Shown here in pieces: positions 52,557 through 61,587 of a DNA stretch of 64,000 nucleotides (positions are counted from its first letter, which is position 1; the number at the start of each line of letters is the position of its first letter). The translations under genes and the position numbers were made by a program. The notes under the pieces were generated by a model. The model was not told where the DNA came from. It saw only the letters and a program-made list of their open reading frames with translations, and did not search any database. The stretch is from positions 62,001 to 126,000 of the forward strand of contig NZ_QORW01000015.1 in assembly GCF_003574735.1 (NCBI RefSeq), given 5' to 3'. Source of the stretch: Dongia deserti. Lineage in GTDB: Bacteria; Pseudomonadota; Alphaproteobacteria; Dongiales; Dongiaceae.

Positions 52557-52909
52557 GTCAAACCTCCAGTCGCCTGACTGGGGGCGACCTGCTCAATGTG
52601 GAGACTCGTGACGCCTAAACACCAATGACATGCATTTTGCTCCAAGTATGCTTAAGGAGCAGTTAAGGCTCTGTCACTTCTCCTTAGGGACAATGCACGT
52701 GACGATCGGGCAACACCACTCACGGCCATCATGCATGGCTGGCGTCGTTGCTTTGTCACTGCAATCCACCGCTTTATTGCCGTGGCTGGAAACTCGGCTT
52801 CACGAAGACCTCGCGCCGTTCCTCGACACGCCGAAACTTGTGCTCGCACTTGCAGCCGGCCGGGTCACCGGGCCGCGTCTGCAGTGAGCGATCTCGGGCA
52901 CGCGCGGGC
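52557..52909. other. intergenic, no gene seen
   Basis: About 350 bases between the DUF1194 promoter side and the amidase 3' end. It holds the DUF1194 ribosome site and a weak dyad (CTTAAGGAG at 52651 against CTCCTTAG at 52680). No credible protein or RNA gene. Confidence 0.45.
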
Positions 52910-54340
52910 TTATGCCAATTCGCGCGCCGGCTTCGGGTCGATCGGCACCGCGTCGGCAAAGCCGAGGATCTCCTCGATCGCGGCGCTGGCTGAAAGCAAT
53001 GCTGCATCGCCGCGCGGCCGACCCACCAGCTGGATGCCGATTGGGCGGCCGTCCTCGGTGAAGCCGGCGGGGATGCTGATCGCGGGACACGTCGTCAGCG
53101 TGATGCAGGCGGGCAGCGTCAGCCAGCCGAGATAATTTTCGAACTTGTGGCCGTCGACCTCGCGCACCCACCGCTCCTCGATCGGATTGGGGGCACAGCA
53201 GGCGGCGGGCGTCAGCAGGAAGTCGAACCGCTTGAGGAAGTCGACCATCTCGCCATAGAGGCGCGCACGGTACAGCAAGGCCTTGGCGATGCGCTCGGCG
53301 GTCATGGTCATGCCCTGCTCGACGTTCCAGATCACATCGGACTTCAGCTTGTCGCGATGTTGCGCCATTAGAGCGCTCATGTTGGCGACATAGCGAAGGC
53401 CGCGCAGAACGTGGAACGCCTCTTTTGCGCCGCTGAAGTCAGGGCTGGCTTCCACGATCTCGATGCCGGCGTTTGCCAGCGTGTCGGCGGCCTGGCGCAC
53501 GATCGCGCGGGTCGGCTTGTCGACGGGCGTCGCGCCGCCGAGATCCATGGCAAGCGCGATGCGCTTGGGCTTCTGCTTCCGCTGCGCCGCCGTGAGGAAT
53601 GGCTCGGGCGGGCTGGGGAGCGAGATTGGATCGTCGATGCACCAGCCGCTCATCGCATCCAGCAGCAGCGCGACGTCGAGCACATTGCGCGCCATCGGCC
53701 CTTCCACCGACAAATCGTCGAAGCGCTGCTCGCCGCGGGCGCTGGCGACGCGCCCGGGGCTGGGGCGGAAGCCCACCACCGAACAGAAGCTGGCCGGCGT
53801 TCTGAGGGAACCGCCGAGATCGGACCCGCTGGCCAGCGCCACGATGCTGGTGGCCAGCGCCGCGGCGGACCCGCCGGAGGAACCGGCGGCGTTGAGCGCG
53901 GGGTTCCACGGGTTGAGCGTCTCGCCAAAGACCGCGTTGAAGGTGTTCGCGCCGGCGCCGAACTCCGGCGTGTTGGTCTTGCCCACCACGATGCCGCCGT
54001 TGGCTTCGATCGCCTCTACCAGCGGCTCCGATTCCGCCGGCACATTCTCGGCGAAGATCGGCGAGCCGTAGGTGGTGCGCACGCCGGCGACGTCGTTGAG
54101 ATCCTTGATGCCCACGGGGAGCCCGGCCAGCAATCCGCGCTCCGACGGCGGGAGCGCCATCAGGCGCCGCGCATGATCACGCGCGCGATCGTAGCACGGC
54201 GTGACCAGCGCATTGACCACGCCGTTGACCTGGGCGGCCCGGCGCTCGACGGCGTCGATCAGGTCGAGCGGCGTGATCTCGCCTGAACGCAGGCGGCGCA
54301 CGGCTTCGCGCGCGGTGAGGCGATAGAGGTCGTTGGGCAT
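52910..54340 (-). CDS. amidase (amidase-signature family)
   Basis: This 476-residue enzyme has the Ser-cisSer-Lys triad: Lys79 (VGIKDLND), cis-Ser154 in AGSSGGSAAALA, and nucleophile Ser178 in SGSDLGGSLRTPASF. Family members hydrolyse aliphatic, aromatic or peptide amides; GatA is excluded because there is no gatB or gatC context and the C-terminal half differs. It is a single gene, divergent from the MFS transporter with a repeat between them. Confidence 0.94.
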   Translation of the reverse strand: MPNDLYRLTAREAVRRLRSGEITPLDLIDAVERRAAQVNGVVNALVTPCYDRARDHARRLMALPPSERGLLAGLPVGIKDLNDVAGVRTTYGSPIFAENVPAESEPLVEAIEANGGIVVGKTNTPEFGAGANTFNAVFGETLNPWNPALNAAGSSGGSAAALATSIVALASGSDLGGSLRTPASFCSVVGFRPSPGRVASARGEQRFDDLSVEGPMARNVLDVALLLDAMSGWCIDDPISLPSPPEPFLTAAQRKQKPKRIALAMDLGGATPVDKPTRAIVRQAADTLANAGIEIVEASPDFSGAKEAFHVLRGLRYVANMSALMAQHRDKLKSDVIWNVEQGMTMTAERIAKALLYRARLYGEMVDFLKRFDFLLTPAACCAPNPIEERWVREVDGHKFENYLGWLTLPACITLTTCPAISIPAGFTEDGRPIGIQLVGRPRGDAALLSASAAIEEILGFADAVPIDPKPARELA

Positions 54341-54419
54341 GTGGACTCCCCCCCTTTTGGAGGGACGTTAGGGCATCGCAGAACGGCGCGCAATTGCGCC
54401 ACGTCGCGTCTCTTCTACC

Positions 54420-54545
54420 TGTCACCCCCGGGACAGCCGAGCCGAGCGAAGCGACGGCACGGCGTGATCCGGGGTCCATGGGGCAGTCGCACGTGCGGTG
54501 GACGAATGGATCCCGGCTCTCGCTGCGCTTGGCCGGGATGACAGC
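54420..54545. repeat. intergenic dispersed repeat ('RSESRDP' type)
   Basis: Begins TGTCACCCCCGGGACAGCCG and ends GCTTGGCCGGGATGACAG, with GATCCGGGGTCCATGG and GAATGGATCCCGGCTCTCGC inside. The ends are inverted relatives, forming an imperfect long hairpin. Same family as 46838-46952. It lies in the 347-base gap 54341-54687, in which I see no gene. Confidence 0.75.
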
Positions 54546-54687
54546 AAGAGGAGCGGCAAGATCAAGCGATGTCATGACAGGGTGTGAGGAACGCTATGAG
54601 TTTAGTGCGCATGGAGCGTGCGTTGCGCACATTGGCAAGGGCACATGAGGCACATTAGGATGCGGCATTCCTTCCGCGAGCCCCTGC

Positions 54688-55887
54688 ATGTCCTCCCGCC
54701 TCGTTGCGTCCAAGTCGGCCCTGATGGTTCCGGGGGCGGGGGCGTTTGCGGCGGTTTATGCGCTGGATTCGGCGGCGCGGGCGCTGACCGCCACGGTCAT
54801 TCCGCTGCATGCCTATACGCTCTACAAGGCGATCGCAGCGGAGGATGCGGATTCGTACGTCGGCACCACCTACTCCGTGGTGGCGATGATCACCTTCATC
54901 GGCACGTTCCTGACACCCTTCATCATCCATCGACTGGGCCGCAATGCGACCTTCATCGCCGGCATCCTGGCCTGCATGATCGGAATGGTGGGCCTTGCCA
55001 CCTCCACCATTCCGGGGCTCGGCCTCGGCATGCTGGGGCGTGCGCTGAGCGGCGTCCTCGGCAGCGTCTGCCTGATCCTGTTCATCGTCGATTTCATACC
55101 GCGGCAGAACCTGGTGCGCTCCGAAACGCTGCGCCTGTTCACGAGCTGCCTGGCCTGGGGGTTCGGGCCGGTGGTCGGCGTCGCGCTCCATCAGCGCTAC
55201 GGCATCGTCGCGCCGGCGGCCGTCTCGATCACAGTCCATCTCGGCCTCATCCTCTATTTCCGGCGCCTGCGGCCGGGGGAGCCGAGGATCGAGGCGATTC
55301 CGCCGCCGGCCAACCCGTTGACCATGATCCGGCGCTTCGCCGCGCAGAAGAGGCTCCGCCTCAGCTGGCTGATCGTGTTCGGGCGATCGGCCTGGTGGTC
55401 GATGTTCTTCACCTATCCGGCACTCTATCTGCAGGATCAGGGGATCGACGAACGCTGGGCCGGCTGGCTGGTGGGCGTGGGCAACCTGCTGCTGGCGCTG
55501 TCGCCGCTGGTCAGGATGGTGGCGCAGAGGCTCGGCATCCGGCTGCCGATCGTCGGCGCCTTCTGGTGCGGCGGCGCGCTCACCATCGGCGTCATCCTGC
55601 TGTACGACCAGCCGCTTGGCTTCTGCCTGGTGCTGCTGCTGGCGGCGACCTTCGTCGTGGCGCTCGACTCGCTCGGCAACATTCCGTTCATGCGCTTCGC
55701 CCGGCCGCGCGAGCTGCCGCAGCTGGCGACCGTCTTCCGCACCTATGTCGATACTGCGGAGTTCATTCCGTCGGCGATCTATGCCATGCTGCTGACAATC
55801 TTTGATTTCCGCGCTGTGTTCGTGTTCGCGGGCGTGCTCGCCGTAACGGTTGGCATCGCGGCGACTTGGTTGCCGAAACGACTTTAA
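54688..55887 (+). CDS. MFS transporter
   Basis: This 399-residue, 12-helix major facilitator has two six-helix halves joined by the basic loop around 190-225 (RRLRPGEPRIEAIPPPANPLTMIRRFAAQKRLR). The RLGRN segment between helices 2 and 3 corresponds to the family's loop motif. The start at 54688 leaves a short N-terminus before helix 1. Substrate unknown. Probably a drug or metabolite exporter, judged only from general form. Confidence 0.88.
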   Translation: MSSRLVASKSALMVPGAGAFAAVYALDSAARALTATVIPLHAYTLYKAIAAEDADSYVGTTYSVVAMITFIGTFLTPFIIHRLGRNATFIAGILACMIGMVGLATSTIPGLGLGMLGRALSGVLGSVCLILFIVDFIPRQNLVRSETLRLFTSCLAWGFGPVVGVALHQRYGIVAPAAVSITVHLGLILYFRRLRPGEPRIEAIPPPANPLTMIRRFAAQKRLRLSWLIVFGRSAWWSMFFTYPALYLQDQGIDERWAGWLVGVGNLLLALSPLVRMVAQRLGIRLPIVGAFWCGGALTIGVILLYDQPLGFCLVLLLAATFVVALDSLGNIPFMRFARPRELPQLATVFRTYVDTAEFIPSAIYAMLLTIFDFRAVFVFAGVLAVTVGIAATWLPKRL

Positions 55888-55940
55888 TCTCAGCCGCGAT
55901 TCAGGTTTGATTAACCACCTTCGAACAGTCTGGCGGAATC

Positions 55941-56408
55941 ATGATGCTGCCGACGCCTGCCAACGCGAACGACCCGGATCACGAGGACGGCGAAGGCCGC
56001 ATGTCCGCCACCCTGGCGCGGGCCGAGGCGGCGGTTGCAGACCTTGCCAAGGACTATCCGCGCTGGGCGCTGGCCGATGTCGCCAAGGCGCGCGCGGCGC
56101 TCGCCGCAGCGATCGAGGGTCCTAAGGCACGCGCGAGCCATGTCGAGGCCTTGTTCCGCGTGGGGCACGACCTCAAGGGCCAGGGCACCTCGTTCGGCTA
56201 TCCGCTCATCACCAGGATTGGGCACTCGCTCTGTACCCTGACGCGCGACCGCGCACTGGAGTACGAGGACAAGCACCTGGAACTCGCCAAGGCGCATCTT
56301 GACGCCATCGATCTGGTGCTGACCAAGGGCATCAAAGGCGAAGGCGGCAAGATCGGCGCCGACCTGATCGCCAAGTTCGAGCAGCGCGTGGCGGAACTGA
56401 TCGGCTGA
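55941..56408 (+). CDS. Hpt domain protein
   Basis: This 155-residue helical protein contains the histidine phosphotransfer signature HDLKGQGTSFGYPLITRIGHSL near 75-96, with the phospho-acceptor His in HDLKG. It would relay phosphate between a hybrid kinase and a response regulator. No such partner is adjacent, although two kinases lie in this window. A start at 56001 (MSATLARAEA) is also possible. It is 53 bases after the MFS gene. Confidence 0.85.
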   Translation: MMLPTPANANDPDHEDGEGRMSATLARAEAAVADLAKDYPRWALADVAKARAALAAAIEGPKARASHVEALFRVGHDLKGQGTSFGYPLITRIGHSLCTLTRDRALEYEDKHLELAKAHLDAIDLVLTKGIKGEGGKIGADLIAKFEQRVAELIG

Positions 56409-56491
56409 CCTGGGCCAGGTTGGCGCCGATTGACGCAGCGCCGGTAACGCGGTCAACTCCCGCCAGTACGACCAGCAATCGGACGAATGCG

Positions 56492-56920
56492 ATGGCAACT
56501 CTCTACGTGGCGAGCAGCAAGGGGCTAGCTCATTGGGGCAGCGATCACGGCCTCACCAAATATCTCTATAAAGTGGGCGTGACCGACGGCAAGGCTGAGG
56601 ACGCGATCGCGGAGCTGAACGCGGCGGCGCATGCCGGCCACAGCGACTGGAAGCTCTCCAAGAAAGTGGAGAATGTCGCGGATGACGAAGCCGCGATCAT
56701 AGCCCGCCTCGCCACCAAGGAAAAGCTGGTCGACCCCAACTACTATCCAGGAATCAAGAAGGCATCCGGCATCGTGAAGGTGAAGCTCGCCAACGTTGAG
56801 AGCCAGCTGCTGGTGCAGCAGACTCTGAGAGGCGAGGACCCGCACGTGGTCAAGGTGAAGACCGCGGACATCTACGCCTATCTCGCCAACCTCGCGACGC
56901 AAGGCGTGGGGCAGTGGTAG
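56492..56920 (+). CDS. hypothetical protein with a GIY-YIG-like opening
   Basis: This 142-residue protein begins ATLYVASSKGLAHWGSDHG and contains KYLYKVGVTDGKAEDAIAELN. This is weakly like the GIY-YIG/T5orf172 core (Y-x-V-G-x-T), but without a clear catalytic Arg and Glu, so nuclease activity is not claimed. The rest is Lys- and Ala-rich, soluble and helical. The ATG at 56492 begins the compact protein; the frame extends to 56420. It follows the Hpt gene by 83 bases. Confidence 0.55.
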   Translation: MATLYVASSKGLAHWGSDHGLTKYLYKVGVTDGKAEDAIAELNAAAHAGHSDWKLSKKVENVADDEAAIIARLATKEKLVDPNYYPGIKKASGIVKVKLANVESQLLVQQTLRGEDPHVVKVKTADIYAYLANLATQGVGQW

Positions 56921-56949
56921 GAGCGTAAGTAAAGGACGCGCGCAGCTGG

Positions 56950-56974
56950 CCCCTCCCCCGACACGGGGGAGGGG
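56950..56974. terminator. hairpin between convergent genes
   Basis: CCCCTCCCCCG at 56950-56960 pairs exactly with CGGGGGAGGGG at 56964-56974 around a three-base loop (ACA). It sits between the 3' ends of two convergent genes and could terminate both. It is a minimal form of the 'SPLVGEG' repeat ends. Confidence 0.7.
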
Positions 56975-56978
56975 GAAC

Positions 56979-57944
56979 TCAACCCACCGCCGCCTCGAAA
57001 TCCACGATGGGCCCCTTGGGCACGATGCCGGTGGGGTTGATCCAGCGATGGCTTTGGAAGTAGTGGCCCTTGATGTGGTCGAAGTTCACCGTGGGGCGCA
57101 CGACGGGGTGCTGATAGAGGCGGCGCGCGTAGCGCCACAGCGCCTGATAGTCGACCAGGCGCCTGAGGTTGCACTTGAAGTGGATGTGATAGACCGGGTC
57201 GAAGCGCAGCAACGTGGTGAAGAGACGCCAGTCCGCTTCGGTCAGGCGGTTGCCGCAGAGATATTGTGATTTCGACAGCGTCTGCTCCAGCCAGTCGAGC
57301 GTCTCGAATAGCGAGACCACGGCTTCATCGTAGGCCTCCTGCGAGCCGGCGAAACCGGCCTTGTAGACGCCGTTGTTGAGCGTGTCGTAGACGCGCGCGT
57401 TCACCTCGTCGATCTCAGCGCGCAGCGCTTCGGGATAGTAGTCGCCGGGCGTGGCGCCAACGCCGTCGAAGGCGCTGTTGAACATGCGGATGATGTCGGC
57501 GGATTCGTTGTTCACGATGCGCTTGGTCTCCTTGTCCCACAGCACAGGGACGGAGACACGGCCGCTGTATTTGGGTTCGCTCTTCACGTAGATTTCGTAT
57601 AGGTAGCGCGCATCGTTGACGTTGTCGGGGACGACGCCCGGCGCGGAATCGAAGGTCCAGCCATTCTCCAGCATCAGCCAGTGCGTCACGGAGAGACCGA
57701 TCATCTCCTGCAGGCCCTTGAGCTCGCGGAAGATCGTCGTGCGGTGCGCCCACGGGCAGGCGCGCGCGATGTAAAGGTGGTAGCGGCCCGGCTCCGCCTT
57801 GAAGCCGCCGCGCCCCGTCGGACCGGGACTGCCGTCCGGTGTCACCCAGTTGCGCAAGGTGGACTCCGGCCGCTGCATTCGACCGCGCGAATCGGCCCAG
57901 CGACCGGCCTCCGGTTGCCATACGCCGTCGACGAGCAAGCCCAT
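56979..57944 (-). CDS. glutathionyl-hydroquinone reductase (Xi-class GST)
   Basis: In this 321-residue protein the N-terminal thioredoxin-like domain carries the catalytic Cys63 in ARACPWAHRT. Other family landmarks are WVTPDGSPG, VPVLWDKETKRIVNNESADIIRMFN and the helical C-terminal domain with LTEADWRLFTTLLRFDPVY. These enzymes reduce glutathionyl-hydroquinones, for example in quinone detoxification. The ATG at 57944 follows AAGGAGG; the open frame upstream is not conserved. Confidence 0.94.
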   Translation of the reverse strand: MGLLVDGVWQPEAGRWADSRGRMQRPESTLRNWVTPDGSPGPTGRGGFKAEPGRYHLYIARACPWAHRTTIFRELKGLQEMIGLSVTHWLMLENGWTFDSAPGVVPDNVNDARYLYEIYVKSEPKYSGRVSVPVLWDKETKRIVNNESADIIRMFNSAFDGVGATPGDYYPEALRAEIDEVNARVYDTLNNGVYKAGFAGSQEAYDEAVVSLFETLDWLEQTLSKSQYLCGNRLTEADWRLFTTLLRFDPVYHIHFKCNLRRLVDYQALWRYARRLYQHPVVRPTVNFDHIKGHYFQSHRWINPTGIVPKGPIVDFEAAVG

Positions 57945-58231
57945 GTGATCCTCCTTAATCCGACATACCTTGGCATTTGGGTAAGCGGCGGTGCGCCCGC
58001 CAGCATCAGAATCGGAAACACTCCTGTGCGCAAAATCGATCACAAAGGCGTGCGCGCGGGCCAATGTGCCAGGAATGTAATTTGCTCTGAACAGATGAAC
58101 GCCAATATAGTCAGGAAAACTGACGGCGGGGCGCCGCCCCCCGCATGTGACGGCCCTGCTCTGCACGCGAGGGGGGCATCGAATGGACGCTTGCCGCGTT
58201 TGTTGTTCCAGCCTCTCGCGAAACGGTTGTC

Positions 58232-59725
58232 ATGGTGGGACTACTTGCGCATCAGAAGCAGTATGTTCTTGGCCCCAAGCCAGTCCTCCCACTTCCTGAT
58301 TGGGTCTCCGTCCATCTGAGCAACGAGCTCGTTCTCTCCCACTGTCCGAAGCTGCGCGCCATGCCGCTGCAGTCGACGGATGGTAAGCGATATCACCTGC
58401 TCGGGCTGGCGGTGCCGGCCGATGAGACCGTGGCTTCGATGCCGGAGGCTTTCCGCGCGAAACAAGCCAGCGAGATCGAACAGTGGACGGGTTCGTGGGC
58501 CGGCAAGTGGCTGCTCGTCTCGCACGATCGCTGCTGGCAGGACGCGTCCGGTGGCCTTGGCGTGACTTATCGGCAGGTCCGTGGCGATCTTTGGCTTTCC
58601 AGCAGCGCCGTACTGCTTAGCGACCATCTGCCGGACGTTCCGCCAGCTGCGCGTATTCCCTGGCAGGTGATGCACAACAGGGGGATCGACTGGGTGCCGC
58701 TGCCCTTCACCACTCGGGACGGAATCTACAAGCTGCTGCCGCAACGATCGATCGATCCGCGGACCGGATCCATAAGAACCGTGCGCTTCACGCCACCCGA
58801 TCGGAGCGGGGCGGCCCACGATCTGGTGTCGGCGCTAACGACCATTCTGTCCAATTGGGCGCAATGCGGCTTTTCCAAGCGGCTCGTTGGCCTAACCGCA
58901 GGCGGAGACAGCAGAACGGTTCTGGCCGCAGCATGCGCGGCCCGAATCGACTTCGAGGCATTCACCACGAATATACGGGACATGGACAAGCGCGATCGCA
59001 TCCTGCCGCCGCAGGTGGCCGCGCGCGCCGGGATCGTTCACCGCTTCAGGCACCTGCCGCCGGTCGAGCCCTCTATAGTCGAAGCGCGGACGAAGACCAT
59101 CTCGCAGCATGTGGATGGCATCGCGTCTCATCCCGTGTTCGCGCGCTTCGCTCAGTTCGACCACAGCGCAGACGATGATCCGCAGCGGACATCCGCCAGC
59201 GGCAGTTGCTTTGAGATCGGGCGTTGCTACTACTCGCACAAGCTGTCTCGCGTGCAACCTGCCGGTGCCCAATCGACCGCAGACCAGATACTGGAGGCGT
59301 TCAGCTTGCGGTCGGATTGGCGCCCCGAACCGCTCGAAGCCTGGCGTAGCGCGCTCCGGCTTTGGGTCGAATCGCTGTCCGATGATGCGCCCCTGCCAAT
59401 GGATTGGCGGGACCGCTTCTATCTCGAACAGTGCCTGGCATCCTGGAACAGCAATGTCCAGCGGGCCAACGACTTCGTCGAGAGCACCGGTTTCAGTCCC
59501 GCGAACTGCCTTTGGATATTCCATCTGCTGCTGCGGCCGGATCCCGAAGAAAGACGGCAGCGGAAGTTGCAGCGGGAGGCGATCAGCCTGATGGCGCCTC
59601 GTCTCCTCGAGCTGCCGATCAATCCGGAATCCCTCTGGCAGCGACTCAGCCGTGCCGCTCGGGCCCTGGGCCGTGATCGAGCGCGTCGTCGCCGTCGGGT
59701 GCTTTCGGAGAAGGAAACTTTTTGA
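58232..59725 (+). CDS. asparagine-synthetase-like PP-loop protein, paralogue 1
   Basis: In this 497-residue protein, residues of about 1-190 resemble a class II amidotransferase-like fold without the N-terminal catalytic Cys (WAGKWLLVSHDRCWQDASGGLGV; DGIYKLLPQRS). Residues of about 200-470 carry an ATP-pyrophosphatase loop, LTAGGDSRTVLAA at 221-233, a variant of the asparagine-synthetase SGGxDS motif. It could adenylate a carboxylate and condense it with an amine, but has no glutaminase. Such proteins occur in peptide and surface-polymer clusters. It has a tandem paralogue 450 bases downstream. No function is known. Confidence 0.72.
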   Translation: MVGLLAHQKQYVLGPKPVLPLPDWVSVHLSNELVLSHCPKLRAMPLQSTDGKRYHLLGLAVPADETVASMPEAFRAKQASEIEQWTGSWAGKWLLVSHDRCWQDASGGLGVTYRQVRGDLWLSSSAVLLSDHLPDVPPAARIPWQVMHNRGIDWVPLPFTTRDGIYKLLPQRSIDPRTGSIRTVRFTPPDRSGAAHDLVSALTTILSNWAQCGFSKRLVGLTAGGDSRTVLAAACAARIDFEAFTTNIRDMDKRDRILPPQVAARAGIVHRFRHLPPVEPSIVEARTKTISQHVDGIASHPVFARFAQFDHSADDDPQRTSASGSCFEIGRCYYSHKLSRVQPAGAQSTADQILEAFSLRSDWRPEPLEAWRSALRLWVESLSDDAPLPMDWRDRFYLEQCLASWNSNVQRANDFVESTGFSPANCLWIFHLLLRPDPEERRQRKLQREAISLMAPRLLELPINPESLWQRLSRAARALGRDRARRRRRVLSEKETF

Positions 59726-60041
59726 GAAGCTATCTCGCTTCTTCTCTTGAGTTACTTGGTCCAGGCTTGTATTTGCCGCGAGGCATCATTCCTCATCAAA
59801 GTGGTGCGTTTCAGGATGCCCCGAATCGCACCAAACGCGAACGGTCCTGGACCAACCAACGCACAATGCGGCTGGCGGCACTACCTGGGTAAGAGAAGTA
59901 TCGGTTCGTATGGAGCGTTGGAACCAATGCTCCGCCGTGGCAGAAATGTAATTTGCCGGTAAGGAATCGGTGTCGATATAATCTGCTGCATCAGTCGAAT
60001 TGTATTTGTTGCATCGCTCGAGCTGGCGCGAGGCGATCGCA
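59726..60041. other. intergenic between the PP-loop paralogues
   Basis: About 315 bases, less GC-rich than neighbours. It shares short blocks with the region upstream of paralogue 1 (AATGTAATTTGC at 58075-58086 and at 59945-59956, and a TTTGTTG block before each start), as expected if the duplication included the promoter. No gene recognised. Confidence 0.5.
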
Positions 60042-60177
60042 GTGACGAAGTTAGTCGCACATCAGAAACAATATATCCTTGGCCCGGCCCCAGTCAGGCT
60101 CCGGCCTGACTGGATCATAATCCAGATAGCTGGCGGACTGGGTTCTCTCCCACTGCCCGAAGCTCCGGGTCCAGCAT
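60042..60177 (+). pseudogene. out-of-frame 5' end of PP-loop paralogue 2
   Basis: From the GTG at 60042 the frame reads VTKLVAHQKQYILGPAPVRLRPDW, matching the start of paralogue 1 (LLAHQKQYVLGPKP). The matching downstream part (WVLSHCPKLR) lies in another frame that joins the main coding region. A one-base shift between about 60115 and 60135 therefore separates the two. Confidence 0.75.
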
Positions 60178-61554
60178 GTGCGCTCCCGCGATGGTGTCGA
60201 TTTCTGGCTACTTGGCTTGGCGGTGCCGGCTGACGAGCTCGCGGACAGGTTGTCAGAGGCTTTCCAAGCCAAGGAATCGGCTGAGATCGAGAATTGGACC
60301 GCCTTCTGGGCCGGCAAATGGCTGCTGGTGTCAAAGGATTGCTGCTGGCAGGACGCGTCCGGCTGCCTTGGCGTGAATTATCGCCACATCGACCGGAACG
60401 TCTGGCTGTCCAGCAGCGCGGAACTCCTCAGCGAGCATCTGCCGGACGCACCACGGTTGCCATGGATCCGGTGGCAAATCGCGCACAGCAAAGGAGTGGA
60501 TTGGATTCCCGCGCCGGCGACGACACGGGACGGGGTGTACAAACTGCTCCCCCAACGGGTGCTCGATCCGCGGAGCGGGTCGATACGAGCGGTGCGCTTC
60601 GTCTGTCCGGACCGCGACTCGAGGGACGATTCCGGGGCCCTCGCCACCGCCCTCAAAATCGTTATGGCCAACTGGGGGCGCTGCGATTTTTCGGAGAGCT
60701 GCGTCGCCCTGACAGCGGGACTGGATACGCGAACCGTGCTGGCCGCCGCGCATGCTGCAGGCATCGCGTTCCGCGCAACGACCACCAGCTTTCCGTCGAT
60801 GGACCGGTGCGATCGCACCTTGCCTCCCAAGCTGGCCGCGTCCATCGATGTCCCACATGTGTTTCGAAGGCTTCGTCCATTCGATGAAGCGGAGGTCAAG
60901 GCCAGGGCGGCCGCCATATCGGAACATGTCGGCGGCGCTACCGCGCATCCAATCTTCGACCATTTCGCACGCTTCGACCACGCGATTGCAGACCATCCCG
61001 GCCGGACGTCCGCGACCGGCAGCTGCTTCGAAATCGGACGATGCTTCTTCTGGAACAAGTTCTCGCGGGCGGGGCTTGGTGAAGCACGACCAACGGCCGA
61101 CCAGATCCTGCAAGCCTTCAGCAGCCGCTCGACGTGGCGACCCCAACCGATCGAGGCGTGGCGGCAAGCGCTCGAAAGCTGGGTCGAATCCCTAGCGGAC
61201 CCAGTGCCGCTGGTGTCCGACTGGCGCGATCGCTTCCATCTCGATCAACGACTGGGCTCCTGGAACTGCAACGTGCAGCGAACCAACGATTTCAGCGAAA
61301 CGACAGGTTTCAATCCGGCAAACTGCCTATGGATCTATTACCTGCTGCTCCAGCCTGATCCAATCAGGAGAGAACAAGGGACCGCGCAACTCGAGGCGAT
61401 TGAGCTCCTGGAACCGCGCTTGCTGAGGTTCCCAATCAATCCGGCGCCGATCTCGGATCGACTCAAGGACAACGCCAAGGCGTTGCTCGGCCCGCAGATC
61501 ATCCGCGGCGTGCGGTCGTTCAAGTCTTTCATCAAAGCCGGTCGGGCACACTAG
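60178..61554 (+). CDS. asparagine-synthetase-like PP-loop protein, paralogue 2
   Basis: The 458 residues from a GTG at 60178 align with paralogue 1 from its residue 50 onwards: FWAGKWLLVSKDCCWQDASGCLGV, DGVYKLLPQRVLDPRSGSIRAVRF, TSATGSCFEIGRCFF, then FNPANCLWIYYLLLQP near the end. The PP-loop is LTAGLDTRTVLAA at 178-190, so the Ser of SGGxDS is Thr and one Gly is Leu, which may weaken ATP binding. The original start lies at 60042 in another frame, so the product either lacks about 45 residues or the gene is decaying. An ATP-dependent ligase role is only inferred. Confidence 0.7.
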   Translation: MRSRDGVDFWLLGLAVPADELADRLSEAFQAKESAEIENWTAFWAGKWLLVSKDCCWQDASGCLGVNYRHIDRNVWLSSSAELLSEHLPDAPRLPWIRWQIAHSKGVDWIPAPATTRDGVYKLLPQRVLDPRSGSIRAVRFVCPDRDSRDDSGALATALKIVMANWGRCDFSESCVALTAGLDTRTVLAAAHAAGIAFRATTTSFPSMDRCDRTLPPKLAASIDVPHVFRRLRPFDEAEVKARAAAISEHVGGATAHPIFDHFARFDHAIADHPGRTSATGSCFEIGRCFFWNKFSRAGLGEARPTADQILQAFSSRSTWRPQPIEAWRQALESWVESLADPVPLVSDWRDRFHLDQRLGSWNCNVQRTNDFSETTGFNPANCLWIYYLLLQPDPIRREQGTAQLEAIELLEPRLLRFPINPAPISDRLKDNAKALLGPQIIRGVRSFKSFIKAGRAH

Positions 61555-61587
61555 CGGCCGGGCGCACTAGCCAGGCAGCGCCCGCTT

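Noticed and set aside
13625-61554. Lasso-peptide type cluster (PqqD domain, HprK-like kinase, asparagine-synthetase-like proteins all in the window)
   Set aside because: No transglutaminase-like leader protease is present, the parts are 43 kb apart, and the candidate small protein is a Tat/Gly-Ser-Arg repeat protein unlike a lasso precursor.
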